DNA from: Amycolatopsis keratiniphila subsp. keratiniphila
GTDB lineage: Bacteria > Actinomycetota > Actinomycetes > Mycobacteriales > Pseudonocardiaceae
Direction: 5' to 3'
Length of the DNA: 61,047 nt
Assembly: GCF_001620365.2 (NCBI RefSeq)
Contig: NZ_LQMT02000003.1
Coordinates: 282 to 61,328 of the forward strand
The notes under the pieces were generated by a model. The model saw only the letters and a list, made by a program, of their open reading frames with translations. It made no database searches and was not told where the DNA came from. Positions 26,040 through 33,600 of the stretch are shown here, piece by piece (within the stretch, counting starts at the first letter, position 1; each line of letters begins with the position of its first letter). Both the position numbers and the translations under genes were made by a program.

Positions 26040-27524
26040 ATGGCGGGGCGCAAGCAGTGGTGGGCGTTGGCGGTACTGGTGCTTCCGGTGCTGCTGATCA
26101 GCGTGGACATGACGGTGCTCGGATTCGCGCTGCCGTTCCTGTCCGAGGATCTGGCGCCCACCGGTGCGGAGCAGTTGTGGATCGTCGACATCTACTCGTT
26201 CATGCTGGCGGGCCTGCTGGTCCTGATGGGCACGCTCGGCGACCGCATCGGCCGTCGCAAGCTGCTGCTCATGGGTGCCGCGGCGTTCGGTGCCGCGTCG
26301 GTGCTCGCGGCCTTCTCGACCAGCGCGTTCATGCTGATCATCGCCAGGGCGCTGCTCGGCGTCGGTGGCGCGACGCTGATGCCGTCGACGCTGTCGCTGA
26401 TCCGCAGCATCTTCACCGACCCGAAGCAGCGCCGGATCGCGATCGCGGTGTGGAGCGCCGGGTTCTCCGGCGGGATGGCGCTCGGGCCGGTCCTCGGCGG
26501 CTGGCTGCTGGAGCACTTCTGGTGGGGCTCGGTGTTCCTCATCAACGTCCCGGTGATGCTGGTGCTGCTGCTCATCGGACCGTTCGTGCTGCCGGAGGCG
26601 CGTGACCCGAAGCCTGGTCGCTTCGACCCGCTGTCGGCGCTGCTGTCGCTGGCCGCGATGCTGCCGGTGGTCTACGGCATCAAGCTGGTCGCCGAGCACG
26701 GCTTCACGGTGAAGGCCGCGATCAGCGTCCTGATCGGGTTCGGCCTCGGTGTCGTGTTCGTCCGCAGGCAGAACCGCCTCGACGAGCCGATGCTCGACCT
26801 GAAGCTGTTCTCGAACCGGGCCTTCAGCGGCTCCGTCGTGACGAACATGCTCGGCGTGTTCGCCATGGTCGGCCTGCTGTTCCTGGTGCCGCAGTACCTG
26901 CAGCTGGTGCTCGAGCTGAGCCCGGTCGTCGCCGCGCTGTGGATGCTGCCGGCGACGGTCGCCGGGATCGTGGGTGCGCTCCTCGCGGCTTGGCTCGCGA
27001 AGCGGATCCGTGTCTCCCTGCTGGTCAGTGGTGGTCTCCTGGTCGCGGCGGTCGGTTTCCTGGCCCTGACCCAGGTGTCGTCCGGCGGCGGACTCGCGTA
27101 CGTCGTGGTGGCGTTCACGCTGCTCGGGGGCGGTGTCGCCCTGTCGGAGACGCTGACGAACGACCTGGTCATCTCGGCCGCTCCGGCCGAACGGGCCGGC
27201 GCCGCTTCGGCGATCTCCGAGACCGGGTTCGAGCTGGGCGGCGCGCTCGGCACGGCCATCCTCGGCAGTGTCGCGACCGCGGTCTACCGGTCCGGCCTGC
27301 CGGAGGGGACGGCCGAGTCCGCCCGGGACACGCTGGGTGGTGCGGTCGCGACCGCGCAGCAGCTCGACCCCGCCGCGGGACAGGCGCTCCTGGAATCGGC
27401 TCGCGAGGCCTTCACGCAGGGGATGCACGTCACCGCATGGGCAGGCGTGGCCGTGCTCGTCTATACAGGTGTTCAGGCCTTCGTTCTGCTAGATCGGAAA
27501 AAAAATTCCGCAGTGCGGAGCTAA
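26040..27524 (+). CDS. DHA2 MFS efflux transporter (LfrA/SmvA-like)
   Basis: The product is 494 residues with 14 predicted membrane segments. Motif D1 is ISVDMTVLGFALPFLSEDL and motif A is LGDRIGRRKLLLMG. GARALLGVGGATLMPSTLSLIRSIF is typical, and the 13th-segment region APAERAGAASAISETGFELGGALGTAILGS is characteristic of SmvA/LfrA/QacA-type exporters of quaternary ammonium compounds, dyes and fluoroquinolones. AAGGAG lies 9 bp upstream of the ATG. The divergent TetR and twin operators indicate drug-inducible expression. The last residues (DRKKNSAVRS) form a basic cytoplasmic tail. Confidence 0.92.
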   Translation: MAGRKQWWALAVLVLPVLLISVDMTVLGFALPFLSEDLAPTGAEQLWIVDIYSFMLAGLLVLMGTLGDRIGRRKLLLMGAAAFGAASVLAAFSTSAFMLIIARALLGVGGATLMPSTLSLIRSIFTDPKQRRIAIAVWSAGFSGGMALGPVLGGWLLEHFWWGSVFLINVPVMLVLLLIGPFVLPEARDPKPGRFDPLSALLSLAAMLPVVYGIKLVAEHGFTVKAAISVLIGFGLGVVFVRRQNRLDEPMLDLKLFSNRAFSGSVVTNMLGVFAMVGLLFLVPQYLQLVLELSPVVAALWMLPATVAGIVGALLAAWLAKRIRVSLLVSGGLLVAAVGFLALTQVSSGGGLAYVVVAFTLLGGGVALSETLTNDLVISAAPAERAGAASAISETGFELGGALGTAILGSVATAVYRSGLPEGTAESARDTLGGAVATAQQLDPAAGQALLESAREAFTQGMHVTAWAGVAVLVYTGVQAFVLLDRKKNSAVRS

Positions 27525-27543
27525 TCCGGCCTACGATGAGGGT

Positions 27544-28932
27544 ATGAACAACCATGGCCTGGTCACCCGCCTCCGCGAGCAGCTCGGCGACGCCGCGGTG
27601 CTCACCGACACCGACGTCACGGACGCCTACTCGCGCGACATGATGCCGCTGGCCGCCAGCGGGAAGCCGCTCGCGGTGGTCCTGCCGTCCGACGTGGAAG
27701 GTGTGCAGGCCGTGGTCAAGGCCTGTGCGGAGTTCGAGGTGCCGATCGTGCCCCGCGGCGCCGGCAGTGGTCTGTCCGGCGCCGCGAACGCGATCGACGG
27801 CTGTGTCGTGCTGGTGCTGACGAAGCTCGACCAGATCGTCGAGATCGACGAAGGCAACCGGCTCGCCGTCGTGCAGCCCGGCGTGGTGAACCTCGATTTC
27901 CGCAACGCGGTGGAGAAGCACGGCCTGTTCTATCCGCCGGACCCGTCGAGCTACGACTGGTGCACCATCGGCGGGAACCTGTCCACCAACGCCGGTGGAC
28001 TCTGCTGCGTGAAGTACGGCGTCACCACGGATTCCGTGCTGGGGCTGGAAGTCGTGCTCGCCGACGGCTCACTGCTGAAGACCGGGCGCCGCACGGTGAA
28101 GGGCGTCGCGGGCTACGACCTCGCGCGGCTCTTCGTCGGCAGTGAGGGCACGCTCGGCGTGATCACCCAGGCGACCGTCGCACTGAAACCGTTGCCGCAG
28201 CTGCCTTCCACGCTCGTCGCCGCCTTCAACAGCACGGAGGCGGCGGGCGAGGCCGTCGCACGCGTCGTGCGTGAAGGCCTGGTGCCGTCGCTGATGGAGA
28301 TCATGGACGCGACGTCGATCAAGGCCGCCGAGGCCTACCTCAAGACCGACCTCGGCACGAGCTCGGACTGCAAAGCCTTGCTGCTCGCGCAATCCGACTC
28401 CGGCGGCGAGGTCGCGCGGAAGGAACTCGCGGTGCTGGAACAGATCTGCGTCGACTGCGGCGCGGATCTGGCGTATGCCACCGAAGATCTCGAAGAGGGC
28501 AAGATGCTGCTGCAGGCGCGGCGGGTCGTGCTCACCGCGCTGGAAATGTACGGCGTCTGGCTGACCGACGACGTCTGCGTGCCGCGCACGCGTATCGCCG
28601 AGCTGATCGCCGGCTGCGAGCGGATCAGCGAAGAGGTGGGTCTGCGGATCGCCGTCGTCGGCCACGCCGGTGACGGGAACATGCACCCGACGATCGTCTA
28701 CGCGCCCGACTCCGAGGAGGAGTTCGCCCGCGCGCGGGTCGCCTTCGACGCGATCCTCGACGTGGCCCTGTCGCTGGGCGGGACGGTCACCGGCGAGCAC
28801 GGCATCGGCCGGATCAAACGCGAGTGGCTGGCCAAGGAGATCGGCGAGGTCGGCATCGCGGTGCACCGGCAGATCAAGCAGGCGCTGGACCCGAAGAACC
28901 TCTTCAACCCGGGCTCGATGTTCTCCCTCTGA
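27544..28932 (+). CDS. FAD-linked oxidase, GlcD/D-lactate dehydrogenase type
   Basis: The product is 462 residues. The N-terminal FAD_binding_4 domain shows VLPSDVEGVQAVVKACAEFEVPIVPRGAGSGLSGAA (the P-loop-like FAD motif), PPDPSSYDWCTIGGNLSTNAGGLCCVKYGVT and GYDLARLFVGSEGTLGVIT. The C-terminal FAD-oxidase domain contains VVGHAGDGNMHPTIVY (metal/acid-binding HxGDGNxH) and GTVTGEHGIGRIKREWL. The family oxidises 2-hydroxy acids such as glycolate or D-lactate. No GlcE/GlcF partners are nearby, so it appears to be a stand-alone enzyme. It follows the MFS gene by 19 bp and may be read from the same promoter. Confidence 0.92.
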   Translation: MNNHGLVTRLREQLGDAAVLTDTDVTDAYSRDMMPLAASGKPLAVVLPSDVEGVQAVVKACAEFEVPIVPRGAGSGLSGAANAIDGCVVLVLTKLDQIVEIDEGNRLAVVQPGVVNLDFRNAVEKHGLFYPPDPSSYDWCTIGGNLSTNAGGLCCVKYGVTTDSVLGLEVVLADGSLLKTGRRTVKGVAGYDLARLFVGSEGTLGVITQATVALKPLPQLPSTLVAAFNSTEAAGEAVARVVREGLVPSLMEIMDATSIKAAEAYLKTDLGTSSDCKALLLAQSDSGGEVARKELAVLEQICVDCGADLAYATEDLEEGKMLLQARRVVLTALEMYGVWLTDDVCVPRTRIAELIAGCERISEEVGLRIAVVGHAGDGNMHPTIVYAPDSEEEFARARVAFDAILDVALSLGGTVTGEHGIGRIKREWLAKEIGEVGIAVHRQIKQALDPKNLFNPGSMFSL

Positions 28933-28954
28933 ACGCCGGGGTGCGGGACGGCGT

Positions 28955-29087
28955 GACTCGCGTGATCAGGGACGAGACTCGCGTGCTTGAGCGCGTGACT
29001 CACGTGATTGGAGACCGCACTCGTGTGTGCGGTCTCCAATCACGCGAGTCACGGCTCTGATCACGCGAGTGCGGTGCCGGGTCACGC
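28955..29087. repeat. 21-bp unit array, mirror type (family C, copy 1)
   Basis: Forward units start at 28955, 28976 and 28997 (GACTCGCGTGAT-type, exact 21-bp period). A central hairpin follows (GGAGACCGCAC...GTGCGGTCTCC), then inverted units ending GAGTC at 29050 and GAGTG at 29071, also 21 bp apart, and a degenerate last unit. Located after the GlcD stop in the convergent gap before the second DedA gene. Confidence 0.88.
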
Positions 29088-29105
29088 TTGCGCACCCCGC
29101 TGAAC

Positions 29106-29158
29106 GCAATGAACGGTCCGTTCCTTGCGAAATTTGCAAGGAACGGACCGTTCATGGC
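29106..29158. repeat. Palindrome family A, copy
   Basis: The same 53-bp design as 21886-21938, with 24 of 26 positions paired (GCAATGAACGGTCCG... / ...CGTTCATGGC). It ends 11 bp before the stop of the DedA gene. Confidence 0.92.
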
Positions 29159-29169
29159 ATGGGAGCGGG

Positions 29170-29883
29170 TCAGTCGCGGATGCGCGGGATCTGCTGCGTC
29201 GCGTCCATGTCCGCGGCCGGAGCGGCGGCGGCTTCGTGCTTCTTCTCGCGGCGCGCCTTGAGGTACTCGATGACGATCGGCACCACCGAGACCAGCACGA
29301 TCAGGATGAAGATCGCGTCGACGTTGTCGCGGATGAACGCGACGCCGCCGAGCAGGTGACCGAGCGCGGTGATCCCGGCGGCCCACAGGATGCCGCCGAC
29401 GACGGTGTAGACGAAGTACTTCTTCGGGTCCATCTTGCCGATACCGGCGATCCAGGTGATGAACGTCCGCACGAACGGCACGAACCGCGCGAGCACGACC
29501 GCCTTCGGCCCGTGCTTCTCCAGGAAGGCGTGGGTCTGGTCCACGTACTTCTTGTTGAAGAACTTCGAATCCGGCTTGCGGAACAGCCACGGGCCGATCT
29601 TCCAGCCGAGGCCGTAACCGACCGCGTTGCCGATCAGCGCGGCGACGGTGACCAGGACGCACACCAGCCACAGTGGCGCCTCGATCGAACCGTTCGCGAT
29701 GAACAGGCCCGCGGTGAACAGGAGTGAGTCACCGGGCAGCACCGGGAAGATGCTGCTCTCGATGAAGATGATCAGGCAGAGCACGGTGATGACCGGAACG
29801 GTCAGCCCGCTCAGCAGGTGCTGCGGGTCCAGCCACTCCGGCAGGAGGCCCATCGTCGTCACGTTGTTCTGCGCCAGGATCAC
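29170..29883 (-). CDS. DedA family membrane protein (second copy)
   Basis: The product is 237 residues. Signatures: FPVLPGDSLLFTAGLFI, ALIGNAVGYGLGWKIGPWLF, VVLARFVPFVRTFITWIAGIGKMDPKKYF (with the conserved Arg pair and G-x-x-x-M) and GGILWAAGITALGHLLG. The lysine-rich KFFNKKYVDQTHAFLEKHGPKAV segment and the long charged C-terminal tail (EYLKARREKKHEAAAAPAADMDATQQIPRIRD) distinguish it from the copy at 21127. Probable lipid-carrier flippase or membrane-homeostasis function. Confidence 0.93.
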   Translation of the reverse strand: MILAQNNVTTMGLLPEWLDPQHLLSGLTVPVITVLCLIIFIESSIFPVLPGDSLLFTAGLFIANGSIEAPLWLVCVLVTVAALIGNAVGYGLGWKIGPWLFRKPDSKFFNKKYVDQTHAFLEKHGPKAVVLARFVPFVRTFITWIAGIGKMDPKKYFVYTVVGGILWAAGITALGHLLGGVAFIRDNVDAIFILIVLVSVVPIVIEYLKARREKKHEAAAAPAADMDATQQIPRIRD

Positions 29884-29936
29884 ACCAAAACGGTACAGGG
29901 TGACGCAGAGTGCCTTGACCCGGCGGGAGACCGCGC

Positions 29937-30305
29937 TCAGATCAGCGTCAGCAGCCCGATCACCGAACCGGCGGCGAGCCCCAGCAGGACGGCCAGCAGC
30001 AACACCCAGTACGCGGGCAGCGGCGGGCTGACGGGCGGAGGCGGCGTCGGGCGCTCCGCCAGCCTGGCGGTTTCCGCGTCCTCCAGCGCGACGCGCTCTC
30101 GTTCGAGCGAGTCCGCGCCCGCGCCGGACAGCAGGCCGTACTGCGGGGGCAGTTCGCTCTTCCCGGAAACGTCGCTACGCTCAGTGTCCGTTTCGACCGG
30201 TTTGTCGGAGGTCGTTTCGGAGAGCCGCTCCGTCGAAGGGGCGAAGACGGCCTGAGCGCGCAGGGCATCGGCTAGGAGTTTCTCCGGGTCCTTGGGCTCG
30301 CTCAT
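29937..30305 (-). CDS. Small C-terminally anchored membrane protein, hypothetical
   Basis: The product is 122 residues from ATG 30305. The first 90 residues are hydrophilic and acidic (MSEPKDPEKLLADALRAQAVF...), followed by a proline-rich linker (PTPPPPVSPPLP) and one C-terminal membrane segment (AYWVLLLAVLLGLAAGSVIGLLTLI). This tail-anchored arrangement puts the soluble part in the cytoplasm. It lies 17 bp after the nagA stop, so it is co-transcribed. Function unknown. Confidence 0.72.
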   Translation of the reverse strand: MSEPKDPEKLLADALRAQAVFAPSTERLSETTSDKPVETDTERSDVSGKSELPPQYGLLSGAGADSLERERVALEDAETARLAERPTPPPPVSPPLPAYWVLLLAVLLGLAAGSVIGLLTLI

Positions 30306-30322
30306 CCGGACTCCTTTCGCCG

Positions 30323-31528
30323 CTACCCGTCGCTGACCGACACACCGCCTTCGATGGCGCTGCTCAATGTAGCCGCAGCGTCGTCTTCGACCCACTCGCC
30401 CTGACGAAGCACCTTGACCGGCCGCAGGTCGCGGTCGAGCACGACGAGGTCGGCCGCGAGCCCGGCCCGCAGCGAGCCGGTCCGGTCGGCGATGCCGAGC
30501 AGTTCGGCGGGGCGCCCGGAGGTCGCGCGGACGGCGTCGAGCAGGTCGATGCCCGCGCCGCGCACGAGGTTGCGGAAGGCGGCGTCCATGGTCAGCGTGC
30601 TGCCGGCCAGCGAACCGTTCCCGGCGAGGGTGGCGACGCCGTCACGGACGTCGACCTCGAGGCGGCCGAGGATGTAACTGCCGTCGGCGGCGTCGGTGGC
30701 CGACATGGCGTCGGTGATGAGCACCGTCCGGCCCTTGCCCGCGTGGTGCGCGGCCAGCCGAAGCACGGTCGGGTGCACGTGGACGAGGTCGCAGATCAGC
30801 TCGACGGTGATGCGCTCGTCGTCGAGGAGGGCGCCGATCGGGCCCGGCTCGCGGTGGTGGAGCGGCCGCATGGCGTTGAAGAGGTGTGTCGCGACGGAGG
30901 CGCCCGCGTCGATCGCGGGGATGATCTGGTCCTCGACGCCGTCGGTGTGCCCGATGGCGGCGATGACCCCCGATTCGGCCAGTTGCCGGACGGCCTTGAT
31001 CCCGCCGTGCAGTTCGGGCGCGAGGGTGACCATCCGGATGTCGCCGCGGCCCGCGCCGAGCAGCGCGTTCACCGTGGCCGTGTCCGGCTCGATCAGCGTC
31101 GCCGGGTCGTGCGCCCCGCACCGCGCCTTCGAGATGAAGGGTCCTTCAAGGTGAATTCCGGCAAGTTCACCCTCTTGGACCAGCTCACGCAGGGCCGCGA
31201 TCTGGTCCCTGAGCACCGGGATGGGGTCGGAGACCAGACTGCCGAGCATGGTCGTGGTCCCGTGCCGCCGGTGCGCGCGGACCGCGCGGAGCAGCTCCTC
31301 GGGGTTCGCACTGGAGAACGATCCGCCCCCACCGCCATGGCAGTGGGTGTCGACGAAGCCGGGCACGACCAGGCACCCGTCGACGTCGACGCGATCGATG
31401 TCCGGGGGTGTCCCGGAACCGACTTGGACGATCTTGCCGCCGGCGATAGCCAGCCAGCCGTCGTCGAGTACACGGTCCGGGGCGACGACCCGGCCGCCCA
31501 CGATCACGAAATCTCCGGCGCCTCTCAC
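30323..31528 (-). CDS. nagA: N-acetylglucosamine-6-phosphate deacetylase
   Basis: This enzyme removes acetate from GlcNAc-6-phosphate to give glucosamine-6-phosphate in amino-sugar and cell-wall recycling. The product is about 401 residues from GTG 31528; ATG 31540 or GTG 31507 are alternatives, and longer forms run through the operator. Motifs: VDTHCHGGGG (metal His-x-His), GIHLEGPFIS (catalytic-site Glu in HLEGP), AIGHTDG, THLFNAMRPLHHREPGPIGA, VLITDAMSATDA (catalytic Asp), and a C-terminal GSLRAGLAADLVVLD typical of amidohydrolases. A DasR-like site lies 15 bp upstream. No nagB or nagE is nearby. Confidence 0.93.
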   Translation of the reverse strand: MRGAGDFVIVGGRVVAPDRVLDDGWLAIAGGKIVQVGSGTPPDIDRVDVDGCLVVPGFVDTHCHGGGGGSFSSANPEELLRAVRAHRRHGTTTMLGSLVSDPIPVLRDQIAALRELVQEGELAGIHLEGPFISKARCGAHDPATLIEPDTATVNALLGAGRGDIRMVTLAPELHGGIKAVRQLAESGVIAAIGHTDGVEDQIIPAIDAGASVATHLFNAMRPLHHREPGPIGALLDDERITVELICDLVHVHPTVLRLAAHHAGKGRTVLITDAMSATDAADGSYILGRLEVDVRDGVATLAGNGSLAGSTLTMDAAFRNLVRGAGIDLLDAVRATSGRPAELLGIADRTGSLRAGLAADLVVLDRDLRPVKVLRQGEWVEDDAAATLSSAIEGGVSVSDG

Positions 31529-31542
31529 GCCCCCCAGCATAT

Positions 31543-31558
31543 ATTGGTCTGGACCAAG
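31543..31558. promoter_or_regulatory. DasR-responsive-element-like site upstream of nagA
   Basis: ATTGGTCTGGACCAAG contains the perfect arms TTGGTC and GACCAA. It matches the dre consensus ACTGGTCTAGACCACT at 12 of 16 positions. DasR is the GntR-type regulator of GlcNAc metabolism in actinomycetes, which fits control of nagA. Confidence 0.75.
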
Positions 31559-31598
31559 CATGGCGGCACAACCCAGCGGTCGAGATGAAGGCCCGGCA

Positions 31599-32174
31599 TC
31601 AGTTCGGTGACTGCATCGCTTTCTGCAGTGCTTCGAGCGCCCGGCTGGCGGTTGACTTAACGGTACCTTTCGAAATCCCGGCGGCCTCCGAGATTTCGGC
31701 CTCACTCAGCCCACCGTAGTAACGGAGGACCAGAACCTCGCGCTGGCGAGGGGGCAGTTTGGACAAAGCGCTCACAACGGCCTGATGTTCACTCGACAGC
31801 ATGGCGAGGCTTTCCGCCGAACGCGCGTTGACGGCGTGCGGCGCGACGTACTCACGCGCGGTCTTGCGGCGGCGCAGCACGCTGCGTGAGCCGTTGACCA
31901 CGGCGGTGCGCAGGTATCCGACGGCCGCGGCGGCGTCGCGCAGGCGCCCCCAGTTGCGGTGCAGGCCGGTGAAGGCCTCCTGGACGACGTCTTCGGCGGT
32001 CGCCGGTTCGTCCACGAGCAGGATGGCCAGCCGGACGAGCCGCATCCGGTGCTGGCGATAGAGATCCTCAAGGGTCAGCGGTGCCGCAGGCGGCGGTGGC
32101 GTGACCGGTCCGTCCATGGTGCGCAGATGGCCGAGGGTCGCCTCGACACTGCGTTCCGCATTGCCCTCGAGCAT
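31599..32174 (-). CDS. SigE-family ECF-like RNA polymerase sigma factor
   Basis: The product is 191 residues. Region 2 is visible as LEDLYRQHRMRLVRLAILLVDEPATAEDVVQEAFTGLHRNWGRL. Region 4 is ALSKLPPRQREVLVLRYYGGLSEAEISEAAGISKGTVKSTASRALEALQ, whose YYGGLSEAEIA-type helix-turn-helix is typical of the actinobacterial SigE-family group. No SnoaL domain or anti-sigma gene is next to it. It is in the same direction as nagA with a 70-bp gap that contains the nagA operator, so nagA has its own promoter. A later ATG (MDGPVTPP) is an alternative start. Confidence 0.9.
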   Translation of the reverse strand: MLEGNAERSVEATLGHLRTMDGPVTPPPPAAPLTLEDLYRQHRMRLVRLAILLVDEPATAEDVVQEAFTGLHRNWGRLRDAAAAVGYLRTAVVNGSRSVLRRRKTAREYVAPHAVNARSAESLAMLSSEHQAVVSALSKLPPRQREVLVLRYYGGLSEAEISEAAGISKGTVKSTASRALEALQKAMQSPN

Positions 32175-32315
32175 GTACCCCTACCTGTTCATTTACCCCT
32201 TTGAAGCACAACCTGTGCATGGCGCTCGATCAGCGTATCGGGTGGGGTCACGGTCCTGCCTGATCGGATCCTGAGAAGCTGGGTGGCGTCTGTCGGAACG
32301 ACCTTGGAGATGTCG

Positions 32316-32600
32316 ATGGCCTGGTTCCTGGTGGAGATCACGTACGTGCAGGAGAAGCTGGCGGACGTGCGTCCCCGGCACCGGAAGTTCCTCACCGACC
32401 TCGCCGACCAGGGCGTCGTCGCGCTCGGCGGCCCGCTGGGCGACGGCTCCGGCGGGATTTCGATGTACCAGGCGGCCGACGAGGCGGCGCTGCTGGAGAT
32501 CATCGACCAGGACCCGTACCACCTCGAAGGTGTCGTGGCGAAGCGGACCGTGCGCGAATTCAAGCCGGTGATCGGCGCCTGGATCCCGAAGGAAGACTGA
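32316..32600 (+). CDS. YciI family protein
   Basis: The product is 94 residues from ATG 32316, preceded at the right distance by TTGGAG; two in-frame starts upstream are poorer. The YciI fold is suggested by AWFLVEITYVQEKLADVRPRHRKFLTDLADQGVVALGGPLGDGSGGISMYQAADEAALLEIIDQDPYHLEGVV, with the conserved His in RPRHRKF and the DPYH motif that form the putative active site. Function unclear; related ferredoxin-like-fold proteins include muconolactone isomerase types. It converges on the reductase gene with 4 bp between stops. Confidence 0.87.
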   Translation: MAWFLVEITYVQEKLADVRPRHRKFLTDLADQGVVALGGPLGDGSGGISMYQAADEAALLEIIDQDPYHLEGVVAKRTVREFKPVIGAWIPKED

Positions 32601-32604
32601 CGGG

Positions 32605-33600
32605 TCAGAGATCGAGGGTGACCGGCTCGCGTTCGACGCAGACCCGGACGCGGTCGCCGGTCACCGTCGGCAGCTCGCACGTCCCGCAGAACCCCTGGCG
32701 GCACGAATAAGCGATGCCGGGCACGGTCTCGCGCAGCACGTCGAGCGTGGACCGGTCGGCGGGCACGTCCAGTGTCACGCCGCTGCGGGCGAGTTCGACG
32801 CGGAACGGCCTGCCGCCGACGATCGGCGGCGTCGAGAACCGCTCGAAGAACACGGGGCCCGAGCCGCGCAATGCGGCGTCCGTCCGGACGCTCACGATCA
32901 TGGGAACCGGGCCGCAGCAGTAGATCGGGACACTCTTCTCTGCCCCTTCGAGCAATTCCGCGCCCGACGCCGGGATCCCGTAGTCCGTGTCCGGACGAAT
33001 CCACACCCGATCGCCGAATTCGGACAATTCCTCCAGGAACGGCATCGAAGCCTCGTCGCGACCGGTGTAGACCAGTCGCCAGTCCGCGCCGACGGCGGCC
33101 GCCTGCCGCACCATCGGCAGGATCGGCGTGATCCCGATACCGCCCGCGATGAACAGGTACGCCGGGCTCTCGACGAACGGGAAGGCGTTGCGCGGGCCGC
33201 GCCCGGTGATCCGAGCACCCTTCTTCAACGCGTGCATCGCCGTCGATCCCTCGCCGAGCAACCGGACTCCGACGCGGTAGGCCGAGCGGTCGTCCGGGTC
33301 GCCGCACAGGGAGTACTGACGGACCAGGCCCGGCCGCGGCGAGAGATCGATGTGCGCGCCGGGCCGCCACTGTGGCAGCGGCTCGCCGCGTTCGTGCACC
33401 AGCCGCAGGACGGCGACGCCGTCCGCCTGGGCGCGGAGGTCGTCGACGACCAGCGGGAGGTCACGGTCGACGGCGACCACAGGCGGACGGCGACGGCCGC
33501 TCACCCCGCTGAGCCTGCGGTAGAGCGCGACGACACCGGTCAGCGACGCCATCGCGCGGTCGGTGCGCCCGCTGCCGTCGAGCCGCAGCGGCCTGGTCAT
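32605..33600 (-). CDS. PDR/VanB-type oxidoreductase with C-terminal 2Fe-2S domain
   Basis: The product is 331 residues from ATG 33600, overlapping the upstream gene (ATGA). It has a flavin-binding barrel (WRPGAHIDLSPRPGLVRQYSLCGDP with RxYSL for flavin), an NAD domain (FIAGGIGITPILPMVR and YCCGPVPMIVSV), and a C-terminal ferredoxin domain with C300, C305, C308 and C321. Phthalate dioxygenase reductase-type proteins pass electrons from NAD(P)H to an oxygenase. The last cysteine is only 12 residues after the third, shorter than the roughly 29 usual in this ferredoxin type. Its coupling to the di-iron-like protein suggests it is that protein's reductase. Confidence 0.88.
   Translation of the reverse strand: MTRPLRLDGSGRTDRAMASLTGVVALYRRLSGVSGRRRPPVVAVDRDLPLVVDDLRAQADGVAVLRLVHERGEPLPQWRPGAHIDLSPRPGLVRQYSLCGDPDDRSAYRVGVRLLGEGSTAMHALKKGARITGRGPRNAFPFVESPAYLFIAGGIGITPILPMVRQAAAVGADWRLVYTGRDEASMPFLEELSEFGDRVWIRPDTDYGIPASGAELLEGAEKSVPIYCCGPVPMIVSVRTDAALRGSGPVFFERFSTPPIVGGRPFRVELARSGVTLDVPADRSTLDVLRETVPGIAYSCRQGFCGTCELPTVTGDRVRVCVEREPVTLDL

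Noticed and set aside
28955..29087. A CRISPR array
   Set aside because: Units are only 21 bp with a 9-nt variable part, orientations are mixed, and no cas gene is present; repeat and spacer lengths are far below those of CRISPR.
31133..31175. A family B-like palindrome core (ATGAAGGGTCCTTC) inside nagA
   Set aside because: It encodes the invariant HLEGPF motif of the deacetylase, so the resemblance is explained by codon choice and not by insertion.
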